Of a stretch of DNA of 64,000 nt, positions 10,640-20,344 are shown piece after piece. The notes below the pieces were generated by a model. It was given only the letters and a program-made list of their open reading frames with translations, had not been told where the DNA came from and ran no database searches. The stretch is from the NCBI GenBank assembly GCA_016165875.1, contig JABBOT010000083.1, positions 248,001 to 312,000 on the forward strand, in the 5' to 3' direction. The position numbers were made by a program, and so were the translations under genes. The stretch's first letter is position 1. Every line of letters starts with the position of its first letter. The stretch comes from Acanthopleura granulata (Eukaryota > Mollusca > Polyplacophora > Chitonida > Chitonidae).

Positions 10640-10755
10640 CGATGACACAGAGGACTACCCGGCTATTCATAGTACGATCCGATGACACTGAGTAAAACAC
10701 AACACACAGAGTAGGCTCCGATGTCACAGAGTAAGACCCAACTATACAGAGTAGC
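10640..10755. repeat. Cluster of short GAGTAGGNTCCGATG repeats
   Basis: Five or six imperfect copies of a unit like CACAGAGTAGGCTCCGATG occur in the upstream region of the Rep-like gene. The same motif recurs singly at about 12981, 15569, 19600, 19643 and 30730. Its position in 5' regions suggests a regulatory element, but this is not proven. Confidence 0.5.
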
Positions 10756-11008
10756 GCACCCGGGGTCAGATTCAGGACGTCCGCGGGCACAACCGGAGAG
10801 TGGTCCGAAATTACCCCAGCGGTTAGTGGGAAGGTGAAGTTATTTTTCCTAAAATTCGGGAATTTTAACTCCACCTCTAAACGCCAACTTTTGTCTCCAC
10901 AAGTAACGCGCCCGAAGGAAGCTGAAATCTATCGGTGACATACACCGTGACACTCCCCGGAACACCGAGGAGGGTTTCTTCTTCCAGTTCGGCTTCGTTC
11001 GTCACAAT
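10755..11008 (-). repeat. Right arm of inverted repeat around the Rep-like gene
   Basis: Inverted copy of 8963-9234. It contains the palindrome 10832-10876 and, at its outer end, on the minus strand, the EGF-glycoprotein remnant reading YIVTNEAELEEETLLG. The arms differ from each other by several substitutions and small indels, so they have not been recently homogenised. Confidence 0.75.
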
Positions 11009-11302
11009 ATAGGTCTCTACCCACGGGTAGTCCTACACGCACATGCCCCACTCTAACGAGAGGTATTTTCCCCTAACGCAAATACGAGCATATTACACCC
11101 ACCATCCGATCCACTTTTTCTTTACACACACAATACAGAAACCGACTTTTTTTCCCGATGATTTCTTTTTATTTTTTACATACATTAAACCCTTTCCACC
11201 CTAGATGTCTGAGCCCGGAAACACGAATAACTATTTTTTAAAAAAAGAACCACACACACCAATGATTTATTATTAGTCGTCGGTGTGTGTAATTTTTTTT
11301 TT

Positions 11303-11770
11303 TAAAAATGACATGTAACAGGGCTAGAGTCTGTGGGGACGGCGGAGTGAACCGTTTTAGAAGTGAGCTCGGCCAAGAGATGGACGCTGTACAAACATAC
11401 CCGAGATGCCATACACAGACGTTTAGCCAACACTCTGGTAAAAGACAACCAGTTGGTTGTTCTGGGTGATTTTTCTTCCTCGAGATGCGCTTTCAGGAAG
11501 GCCGGGAGCAAGCTCTCATCTACTACCAGATAAAAAATGTACAGCTGGGCGCACTACAGATTCAAACAAAGGCTCCTGGACAGGGCCCGCGGGACTACCA
11601 CAAAGGTCATTTTACAAGACGAAAGTTGGACTTCAAAAACCTGCGGGCGCTGTGGCAACATCAAAAAAGATCTAGGCGTCGCCAAAGAGTACGTTTTTGA
11701 GGTGTGCGGGTTGACCGTAGACCGCGACGTAAATGGCGCAAGAAACATATTAATAAAAGCAATGTCATGA
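11303..11770 (+). pseudogene. Fanzor/TnpB-like RNA-guided nuclease remnant
   Basis: One reading frame, interrupted by a TAA at 11531 and another stop upstream near 11347, carries the C-terminal RuvC half of a TnpB/Fanzor protein: VVLGDFSS, then DESWTSKTCGRCG (the RuvC-II Glu plus the first zinc-finger Cys pair) and VDRDVNGARNI (the RuvC-III Asp). The second zinc-finger pair is incomplete: only one Cys (FEVCG) remains where CxxC is expected. The N-terminal RuvC-I half is missing. Fanzors are the eukaryotic and viral relatives of transposon TnpB. No terminal repeats or right-end guide RNA could be identified, so this is a dead fragment. AATAAA follows at about 11754 and 11771. Confidence 0.8.
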
Positions 11771-11854
11771 ATAAAAATTTGTCTTTATTATCATCATCAA
11801 TATGATACATGTTCAGGGTATCAGCCGTTTTCGGCCGCTTCGGGGAGGAAAGAG

Positions 11855-12895
11855 TTATGTTTTACAAGACACTCTACAACAACCAGTGTGTATCACGTAG
11901 CCGCTAAACAAAGAATTACACAGATATAAAAAAGCAGTCTTATCTTCCTTTTTATTCCTGCGGACCACTGTCTGACTCGGGGTGCCATTGGGAAGCTTGA
12001 TTCGCAGCGTCGATGCTACATTCAGCATAGCGTCCGGCAATGGTGGGTTGTAGGCCAAAGGAGGGACGTCAGCTTCCGGGTAGAGTCCGTCTACGTGCGC
12101 GGAACAGGAACACACTTTGCAGTCCACCCCTTCGGGGTCGTTCTCCGCGGAAAAGTCAAATTTAATGTCTCCCAGACACAGGTAGCACGTGTATCGGTCA
12201 GTCCCCCAAGTGTCGGTGCACAGCGGAGGGTTGATCTGGTACGTGGCGTGGACTATCTTCTCCTCCTTCATAAAACGTTCCACGAAACCAAACGTGCCTT
12301 CTTTAGCGACGATTTCGTGAAAGTCGTGTCGCCCACCGGGCATCAGGCAGGAAGGCACCGAGGAAAAGTCCGCGGAGGGGTGGTCGTCAGTCTCCCTTTC
12401 TTCCATAAAGGTGCCCGCCAGCAGTTCCATGTCGGAATTGTTGAGCTCCCTCGCCTTGTCCTTGTAGGCCTTTTGTTTTTTCTCAGACAGTTTGCTCAGC
12501 TTATTGACGAGAGGAGCATTGGAGGCCAAATTGTCGAAGTAATAGAGGTCGTAGGCGGCGGTCTGGAGGTTTGTCTCGGCAAACTTTTCGGATTTCATCT
12601 TGGCGTTTATGGTATCTATGATCACCGCCGTCGACGCTTTAATATCATTGTCCACGTGTCCCTGCTTGGTATCTTCTGAGGTATCCGCCCACAGCAGGCC
12701 GCGCTTTTCGCAAGTCCCCTCAAAGAGCCGGTGGACGGCGGCGGAAATGTCTTTAACTTCCACTAGGTGGGTGTTGAGACACTCCCTGCAGTGTTTCTTC
12801 TCGGTCGGCTCGAAGACCAGCGAAGACGCTTTTCGCTTTATCGTGCCGTCTCTGTCCGGGCATACATAACTCCTATAAATTTTATTCTGCGCCAT
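11855..12895 (-). CDS. Cysteine-rich putative zinc-binding protein, 346 aa
   Basis: Intact from ATG 12895; the open frame extends to 12946 without an ATG, and a TATATAAAA box lies about 40 bp upstream. I do not recognise the family. Near the N-terminus is YVCPDRDG...HCRECLNTHL, and in the C-terminal third TCYLCLGD...DCKVCSCSAH, both CxxC-type pairs that could bind zinc. The middle is charged and helical (about residues 80-190). No signal peptide or membrane segment. The similar Cys-pair composition of the gene at 40538-41929 suggests a loose family, not proven orthology. The transcript would converge on the Fanzor remnant. Confidence 0.65.
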   Translation of the reverse strand: MAQNKIYRSYVCPDRDGTIKRKASSLVFEPTEKKHCRECLNTHLVEVKDISAAVHRLFEGTCEKRGLLWADTSEDTKQGHVDNDIKASTAVIIDTINAKMKSEKFAETNLQTAAYDLYYFDNLASNAPLVNKLSKLSEKKQKAYKDKARELNNSDMELLAGTFMEERETDDHPSADFSSVPSCLMPGGRHDFHEIVAKEGTFGFVERFMKEEKIVHATYQINPPLCTDTWGTDRYTCYLCLGDIKFDFSAENDPEGVDCKVCSCSAHVDGLYPEADVPPLAYNPPLPDAMLNVASTLRIKLPNGTPSQTVVRRNKKEDKTAFLYLCNSLFSGYVIHTGCCRVSCKT

Positions 12896-12929
12896 AATAA
12901 CGAGTTTTTGATGTTTGCACACGGTGAGT

Positions 12930-12938
12930 GTTTTATAT
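12930..12938 (-). promoter_or_regulatory. TATA box for the Cys-rich gene
   Basis: TATATAAAA on the minus strand, 35-43 bp upstream of ATG 12895, a normal position for a short 5' leader. Confidence 0.6.
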
Positions 12939-13173
12939 ATACACAACTCGCATTGTTTACAAAGCGAGATACGGCTGATGTAGAGTAGGATCCGGTTATA
13001 CAGAATGAGACCCGAAAGCGGCTTTATTACAGAGTCGTCTCCAGTTGTACAAAAGTAAAGAAGTAAACTAATCCCCCCCTAAAAGGAAATTGATCTAGAT
13101 GCGCGTCCGTGAATATTTGTTAACCGTAATAGAGAGGAAAGCTTGTTCGGTAAGATATATCTTTTTTTTTACA

Positions 13174-14079
13174 ATGGCTGAATACGATACTCGAGACCCA
13201 CCCACGGGCCAGGAAAACCCCCACGAACTGGACCTCGGGGAAATGAATTTCGAAACCATCCCCTTGAACAACCAAGACGAAGAGCCCGTTAAGTTGGCGG
13301 ATGAGAAGAACCCAGTCGTACCTTCCGTGGGTATCGAACCCCCGATGTACTACACCGTCACGGAGAAGATACCCGTCATACCCACCCCGAGGTTCGAACC
13401 GCCGATGTATTCCAACGCCACAGACACCCGTGGGCTTTTGCGGTTCCCGTTCAAACTAGCTGTCATAGAATTGATACTGTGCGGCATACTTATACTCGTC
13501 AAGAGTTTCGGAGGCGACCGATATGCGGACGACGACTTCACCTTCTGGGGATACGCTCACCAGGCTAACACCGGGGTTATCTTCACGGTGGCCTTGGCAA
13601 TATGCGGCCGTGTAGACGCCGCCAGCCTGTTAATGAAACCCGTGCGGTACCCAGACATCGTATGGGTGAAATACGCGGTATACTCAGTCGCCGTTGTTCT
13701 GGTGGTCATGCACAAGGCCGGGGATTTACGGCTGGACTTGGCTTTACCCTACGGGTTGATGATGGTACTGGTATTCGCCACCCCGGCAGTTACCAGAAGG
13801 ATCCCGGCGCTATCCTACCTTATCGTCTGCTTCTCCGTATTTGCTGTGTACGCGGTAGTGTTCAGAGTGGCGCACTACTGCCCAACCAACACCCCGGATG
13901 AAATATATCTGGTATCCGCACAGCTCGCATTCGGAATAGTCCTACCCCTAATAGCGTGCGCATTACCTCTAGTTATTCAGCTGATTTACCCGGTACCCAC
14001 GGACACTCATTACTCTATGGCGGAGGTATTCATCGCCTTTTCCGCGATCGTTCCTTCCCTAGTACCCACCAGCCTGTGA
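13174..14079 (+). CDS. Multi-pass membrane protein (about 7 TM)
   Basis: I take ATG 13174 (MAEYDTRD); an in-frame ATG at 13099 would add 25 residues. The first about 90 residues are hydrophilic and acidic with a duplicated motif: IEPPMYYTVTEKIPVIP followed by FEPPMYSNATD. PPMY is a PPxY-type late-domain/WW-binding motif, present twice. Then come about seven hydrophobic segments (for example KLAVIELILCGILILV, VKYAVYSVAVVLVVM, LIVCFSVFAVYAVVF, AFGIVLPLIACALPLVI). The topology is compatible with a multispanning envelope protein such as herpesvirus gM or a GPCR-like protein, but I see no diagnostic residues for either. The ORF is intact. Confidence 0.7.
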   Translation: MAEYDTRDPPTGQENPHELDLGEMNFETIPLNNQDEEPVKLADEKNPVVPSVGIEPPMYYTVTEKIPVIPTPRFEPPMYSNATDTRGLLRFPFKLAVIELILCGILILVKSFGGDRYADDDFTFWGYAHQANTGVIFTVALAICGRVDAASLLMKPVRYPDIVWVKYAVYSVAVVLVVMHKAGDLRLDLALPYGLMMVLVFATPAVTRRIPALSYLIVCFSVFAVYAVVFRVAHYCPTNTPDEIYLVSAQLAFGIVLPLIACALPLVIQLIYPVPTDTHYSMAEVFIAFSAIVPSLVPTSL

Positions 14080-14474
14080 TGGGAGTATTTATTGCATCAA
14101 TGATTAGTTTGTTTTGGGGAGGGGGGTTTATAATAGACAGCAAAAAACAACAACAACAATACAACGATATCTATGGGATCATATTTTGTTAATTTTGTAA
14201 CCATGATGGTTGGTCTAGTGACCATAGAGGCTTATGCGGGCACTAGTCTGTTTATAATGTTCGCGTAGTGAAAGATGGGACCTCGTCAAAGGGGGGGCAT
14301 CTTAATCCTGCCCCCCCAACCCGGCCATCCAGAGAAATTCGGCGTACTGTTGACCGATGTGGTTTCTTCGCCTGGTGAGATCTTTCACCGCGAAAACATC
14401 CTCTAACGTGCCGTGCGGTAAGGGTCCCTACGATTACATGAACGGCTTTCGAAAAAAAAAACCAAACGGCGAAC
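14080..14474. other. Intergenic region between two membrane-protein genes
   Basis: About 395 bp with no credible ORF. It holds CAACAACAACAA, G- and C-runs, and an A9 tract at about 14452-14462 just before the next ATG. Nothing further recognised. Confidence 0.4.
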
Positions 14475-15470
14475 ATGGCCTGCGTGACCACTAACATGGT
14501 CGACCCTAACGCATTGTGGGAAGCCCAATGCAGCCCACAAGGGTCCAGGACTATCGAGAAGGTCTGCGCCGATCTAGGCTCGGAATGGAGCTACTTCGAT
14601 CCCACGGGTGTACCCGACGGATGCAATATACACACAGACGCTAACCGGGAAGCGCTCGCGGAGGTCCCATGCACATGCCAGTGGCTAGCAGAGCCCAAAA
14701 CGGAGGCTCGTCTACCCGTGATGTACTCCACTAAATGGCCCGTCCTGTGCCAAGGCAAGGTTAGTTTCGTCGCCGACAGCGTGTCCGGCCCCATGTTCTA
14801 CCCTGAGCCATATAAGGTGGTGGGGGGTGGCGTGTGCTCGGGTAGCGCTTCGGAAAAACTGACTCAGGAGGAGTTTTTGAAAATGACTCTGCGGGAAATC
14901 ACGGACATCATGTGGAAAAACGCGGTCATAACCAAGGCCGCCTCTTTAGTGAATTTCACAGCCGATCTCGCGAAATTTTTACCACAGCCGACCACTTACG
15001 AGGTGCACCAGCTGTTAGACTCGAATCCTTTTGATTCTGAAAATATTGGAACCAATAAAGAGATCCTGAAAGCGGCATACGCGAAAGCGGTCAAATCCGC
15101 CACGACAAAAATGAATAACCTCATGGGCAACTGCATGGCGCAGGCCTGCGGCCCGCTCCCTCCTATCGCCGCGGACCGCGAAGAGGAGTACCCGCTACCC
15201 GTGAGTGAATATTCTGAGTACCCGCGAGAGAAGACGATGGTGATAGTTGTGGAACACGCAGAGGGCCCCGCGGAAGAAGTAACTCCTTTGGTTCGCGTGT
15301 TAGAAATACCCCCGGAGGTCAATGACTACGGAACCAAGGTTGACAAAAATCTAACCACTGGGACGAAAATAATCTATGCGATAAGCGGAACCGTGGCTAT
15401 TATAGCTGTAATCACGGCATTGGTCTTGTCTTGTCAGCAATACCTGGATTCAAGTCGGCAGCCGAAATAA
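14475..15470 (+). CDS. C-terminally anchored membrane protein, 331 aa
   Basis: Intact from ATG 14475. Residues about 1-230 form a Cys-containing ectodomain (MACVTTNMVDPNALW, about 11 Cys before residue 230), without an obvious N-terminal signal peptide. The C-terminus has one strong transmembrane segment, IIYAISGTVAIIAVITALVL, followed by a short tail (SCQQYLDSSRQPK). Cysteine-rich virion proteins without a signal peptide and with a C-terminal anchor occur among large DNA virus entry/fusion proteins, but I cannot assign this one. The charged stalk around residues 235-300 is acidic. It is in tandem with the multi-pass protein upstream. Confidence 0.65.
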   Translation: MACVTTNMVDPNALWEAQCSPQGSRTIEKVCADLGSEWSYFDPTGVPDGCNIHTDANREALAEVPCTCQWLAEPKTEARLPVMYSTKWPVLCQGKVSFVADSVSGPMFYPEPYKVVGGGVCSGSASEKLTQEEFLKMTLREITDIMWKNAVITKAASLVNFTADLAKFLPQPTTYEVHQLLDSNPFDSENIGTNKEILKAAYAKAVKSATTKMNNLMGNCMAQACGPLPPIAADREEEYPLPVSEYSEYPREKTMVIVVEHAEGPAEEVTPLVRVLEIPPEVNDYGTKVDKNLTTGTKIIYAISGTVAIIAVITALVLSCQQYLDSSRQPK

Positions 15471-15674
15471 ACCACCCACACGCCCACATTTTACAGAGAA
15501 TGATCTATTTTGGTACATGGATGCCGTAGTATTTAACTATTTCCTCCCTGGATCGGAAGGGTTAATCACAAAGTAGGATCTAGGTCACCAAAGATAGTGG
15601 ATGGGAATATATATATACAAACGCAGGTAGGGAAAAAGTTTATATATGCTTTTCTGTGTGGGGAAGAAAAAGTC

Positions 15675-18600
15675 ATGAATTCGAAACATGCCATTTGTGT
15701 GTTTGTGATATCAACTTGTGTTGTGTGGGCTACACCGCAGCAGTCCGGATGGTGCGTTCGATATCGCGGTGTAGAATACAAGTCTGAATCGCCCGCAATT
15801 AATTTGACTGGTGAGGTTGACTGCAGTAACTTTATGGATTACCTCAAGTACGGGTTATGTATAGACGACGTCATGCTGTGGGGCTCATCAAAATAGTTTA
15901 ATTATTTAAACCCAATCTCCAACGGATACACCGAACGATACAAGCCCGTTACTTTTAACGCGCTGGGATTACGATTGGTTGAACAACAAGACATGCCGCA
16001 CGTTCATGTACTATACGAAAACCCGCACAACAACCCTGTGGGTAGCTATTTCGTTATGTCCGGGAAAAAGGCTTCCTACGAATGGTACACCACCTTCATG
16101 ACCCTGATTTCGGAGTTCGCCAATGTAAAGACGGTGTCGTTGCACTCCAGATGTGATGGGTCAGATTCAGCGTTTTTATTTATGTGGAGTGGTGGGTTCA
16201 GAGCTGTCGCAAAACATTCAAGGTGGACATTGGATATCAGAAGTAACTTCGAAGGGAAAGTTGGATGCGGCGTGAGTTCATTGGAATTGCTTGGGTCCGG
16301 TCTAAAACACAGGCTGAAAGGCCCCGGGAGAGAATTCCAATCCGATATTGGGTTATGCTTTTACGGCCGCAGAACTAAGCCGGTGTAATTTTTTTTTCGT
16401 CGAACAGCCATCTATGTCTTATACTAAGCCCATCACGGGTAAATTCATGGAGTACAATTCATTTGAGCCAGAAGCCTGTCTCACGTGCGCCAGACCGTAC
16501 GGCGGCGTGTACAGTGATGTTGGAAGATGCGAACAAGAAGGGAACACGTGTCCGTATTATCGGTACATCAAGTACATTAACAGGGCGTTTACTGGTCAGG
16601 GTCCCCACGACAAGCAGTGTTTTCACAACAAGGATTTTAGAACAACCATACCTCCCACCCACTTCAAGATAAACGAGGACTGCGAAGACTTTCCGACCTG
16701 TAAGTACATCCCCGACCCCGCGGCGAACAAGTGCAAGTACCCGTACCATCCCTGGCTGGTGGAGTTGGCGAAACCAGAATGTAACTGCAAAAAAAACGGC
16801 ATTTCGACCTTCCTCAATGTCAGTCTCAAGAATCCCGCCTTAACCACCGGAATGATGTTTGAAGTAACAAGGTATACCTGCGCCACCCCGACGTATGTAG
16901 AAAATAACGCGGTCCAATTTCACCCACCTCCGTACGTCCCCGTTAACTGCGAGGACCTCTCTCCCGAGTGCGGCCTACATTTCGGCTTTGGTAATTGTTC
17001 TGACGAAAATGGTTTCTTGTACAGCAACTGCAAGAAAACCTGCGGTTTGTGCCGGTTGTGCTTTCCCTCCGGTAGTAATACTGACTATGAGAGTATGGTG
17101 AGACACATATTACGAAACCTTACAGCGACAACGGACTACCATAATATGACTACCTTAACCAAACTGCATTTCATGGAACTCCATGTTTCGATATACCAGC
17201 AATTTCTTACCGCAAGAAACAACGTTGTAAGGCTGTACGAAATAACAGATGACCCTCTACCGCAGATGTATTATATATTTATGAACGGATACAGAAGGAG
17301 GGGTTATACTAAAGACAACTATGAAGCTGCCATGCGCGCGTTTTGGGACAGTAAATGGCCTCTGTCCAGCGCGATGAGGTCCGCCTATACGAGCCTGATA
17401 TCGTCAATGGTTCCTTGCGCCGAGCCCGCCACAATACATCCACCTACGGCCCAACCGGACAATACTCTGGAAAAGTGTTTAACTAACCTGAGTAACTGTG
17501 ATTCTACTTTAAGCAACGTAACCTACGACAAAGAATCTTGTTTAAATGCGTCTGAAGAGTGCGATAATAACCTAAAACAAGCCCAAAAGAACAATAGCGA
17601 ATGCGAACTTACGTGCGACAGAAGAGTGTTCCTAGAAAAATCGATTTGTGACGACAATATAAGGACAACGAACCAGCAGTGTGAAAACCGAAGCCGAGAC
17701 GTCGCCGACGAATACAGAGATAAACTTGAGAAAAACAACGAGGAATGGCAGAAACGCCTAGACGACGCCGAGAAGAAGTGGGAGGAAGAAAAGGCCGCCC
17801 TTCTGGATCAGTTTAAAAATAACTTCACGGACGCTTCCAAAGCCTTCAGCGACGCTCTTCAAAACGCCACGACATTGTGCAGATCGAACATTTCAGAGGC
17901 TGTGGAGGCCGCCCGTAGGGTTGACCATGAAGAATGCACCAATAAACTAGCCAACGTTACTTCTGTTTGCGCGCAGAATTCCATGGAAGAGTGCGATAAA
18001 AAGTTATCGGACATCACCGAAAAGCACAATCGAAGTATCTCGGTCATTGTCCGTGAGTGCGCAGAAAATGTATCTAATTCTACCAGAAAGTGCGAGGAGA
18101 GTGTTAATTCAATTGTCAAAGAGTGCGCCGCAGTGGTGGACGGCATTGAGTCTAAGTGGCGTGACAAGTTCATAAATATATCGACCTACTATAACAAGAC
18201 CGTGGAGTCTCTGAAACGAGCCATGAAATCGTCGGAGGGGTGTCACATTGCCTTGCGCGGGTACACTGATGCTTTAAATCTTACCCGCGGGCTTCTGAAC
18301 AATGCCCTTGACGGCCGCTCGGACTGTAATTCTCGGTTGTCCACAACCATAGCGAACCTGGGTGAATGCGAAGATGCCCTGAAGTCGACCGAAGAAGCAT
18401 CTGGAAAATGCAATGAAACTCTACGAGGAATCGAAACCGATCTACAGGACACCCTGACAAACGTTTCGAAGTGCTTGGGCAACCTTACGGGGGTTTTAAA
18501 TGACATTGGCCAGTGCCGCAGCAGCCTAAACGAGACTGCTGCTGACCACGCAGAGTGCTTGGTGATGCTACATGGCGCCGAGGCCACCAACACGGAGTGC

Positions 18601-19261
18601 CGGGCAACTCTAGATGAATGCCGCGCCGATATGGTAGAGACCCGTAAGAAAGCCACGGAGTGCAGAACCACCCTCAATGCAACTCTAGCCGCCTTGGCAA
18701 ATTTACGGACATACAACACGGAGTGCCGAACCGCCCTCGATATCACCGCGCACAACCTAACGAATTGTGAGATCAACCTAGTGGCGATGACAAAGACCGA
18801 GGAAGAGACGAGATATCCCGCCAAATACTTGCTCGAGACGGCGGCTAACTGTACCGAGGAAAACCGCAATTGCCAATTTAGAGAGGGCGACTTAAGGACC
18901 AAGCTATTTGCTTGTACGATGAACTTACAAGACTGCTCCGCAGAGACCGAGGAATGTAAAATGACACAAGAACCTGTGCCAGCGCGCTGGAGTCGTGCAA
19001 GGCCGTAGGTAAACAAAACGGCGATCGCGATAAGAACAATAAGGAGTACAGACGCCTGTACACGTATACGGTAGCTACCAGGGACAAGCTGAAGCAAGCG
19101 TGTGCGAATTCCGGGGCGCTTTGCAACGAGGTCCCCTGGGGTATTCCTGATTTCGACTTTGAAATTTACGCGCGGGCAGGGGCGGTGTACGCGCTGGCCG
19201 AAACATCCTTCGCAGCCAATATCGATAAAGCCCGTCTCCCTCCCCCGTACGATTATTGCTA
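15675..19261 (+). pseudogene. Long secreted Cys-rich coiled-coil protein with ShKT domain, interrupted
   Basis: Starts at ATG 15675 with a signal peptide (AICVFVISTCVVWATPQQ). The N-terminal domain (to about 16390) resembles the ectodomain of the glycoprotein at 31398-32612 (HVHVLYENP versus VHVFYENP, and YGLCIDDVMLWGS versus LCEQGVFLWGS). A TAG at 15894 interrupts that domain in frame, and the frame shifts near a T9 run at about 16390. The following 886-codon frame has a ShKT-like six-Cys module (CEDLSPECGLHFGFGNCSD ... KKTCGLC, about 16950-17060), then about 500 residues of helical repeats with regularly spaced Cys and many N-glycosylation sites. A further frame change near 18975 leads to the true end at 19261. 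No membrane anchor seen. Probably a spike-like or secreted surface protein, now broken. Confidence 0.65.
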
Positions 19262-19511
19262 ATCACCGTTGATTACCCTTGATAGGGTTATACTATTATT
19301 TATTTCCTCTGTGTTGAATAAATTGTTTTTTTTTTCATTATTATTTACATATAGATATATATATATGTGAGTGTGCGTGTGTTGTATTGTCAAACACATT
19401 ATGGGTCTGCCGTCGATGTAGCCGGAGTGGAGGAGATTCGAACGTCCCCCCACACACAGTGTCGGATATCTAGGTCACTGACTCGTTAAACAGAGCCGGA
19501 CGTACATCCCA
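19262..19511. other. Intergenic region before inverted repeat B
   Basis: About 250 bp with T9 and alternating TA/TG microsatellite (about 19350-19380), no ORF. Ends at the edge of the duplicated block. Confidence 0.4.
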
Positions 19512-19589
19512 CTCCTTTCTTTTCCGCTAGCCGATCGTCCGTTATACTATTAGTTTAACGAGACTGGATATGTATACCGGTAATATTTT

Positions 19590-19830
19590 TGTTGTTAAAA
19601 CAGAGTAGGATATCTAGGCCGTTGACTTATTTTTTTTTTATATACAGAGTAGGATCCAGTTTTACATGGAGCAGTGCCAGTCCCTTTTTCATCACCCCGA
19701 ACGTGGTTATTTTATACAGACCCGGTTCTAACACATTTTTCCAGACCCGGACCAAGTACACGTTGTTTTTTTTTTACAGACCTGGTCCGACACAGTTTTT
19801 ATTTATCGCCGACCGAGATACAGTTTTACA
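19590..19830. repeat. Upstream repeat cluster (ACAGAGTAGGAT and CAGACCCGG units)
   Basis: Two ACAGAGTAGGATNC motifs (about 19600, 19643) are followed by three imperfect units like ACAGACCCGGTTC, CCAGACCCGGACC and ACAGACCTGGTCC with T-rich spacers. They lie 100-330 bp upstream of the TATA box at 19934 and also occur at 52560-52760. Likely upstream control sequence (inference). Confidence 0.5.
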
Positions 19831-19933
19831 CGGTAGGAACTCGATGATGCGATTGGTTGATTACAAAGCAGGGATCGCTGCGTTGATTGGCTAATTACAA
19901 AGCCGAGACCGCGGTGGCCATGCCCGCCGAAGT

Positions 19934-19942
19934 CTATAAATA
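19934..19942 (+). promoter_or_regulatory. Strong TATA promoter reading into the tandem array
   Basis: CTATAAATA preceded by an inverted CCAAT motif (GATTGGCTAAT, about 19884-19895). It is conserved in the B' copy at 52419-52427 on the opposite strand. There is no convincing ORF downstream; the transcript would enter the array at 20345-23100. Confidence 0.65.
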
Positions 19943-20344
19943 CAGGCGAGGAGCGGCGAAAACATCATTCCATCACCCCTCTCCGCCGAAGCAAGACGTG
20001 TTTTTTCCTCTCTCTCTCTCGCTGGGATGGTGACTGCTGACAAACACGCCGGGATATGCGTCGTGAGCAACATCGAGCGCCGCTAAACTCCTCGCCGGGT
20101 GATGTCCCCACCGCTACGCGGAAGACAGTGAATCTACTCGACGTGTGATCCGGGCAGGAGAGGAGGAGCAGGGGGGTGGTGGGATCATGTTCACCGCCGA
20201 TGTCACGGAAGACCACCGCACCACGGACGTACGGCCTTCCTTCCCTAGAAGCCGCATCGATCTCTTCGACCATGCACTGACGCGCTCATCCCGAGGAGGT
20301 TCATCTTCACCTACGGTCGGCCCGAGGAGCTAAATCTTTTCCGA

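Noticed and set aside
12095..12679. A 194-codon ORF opposite the Cys-rich gene
   Set aside because: Shadow of 11855-12895, whose own ATG and TATA box are well placed.
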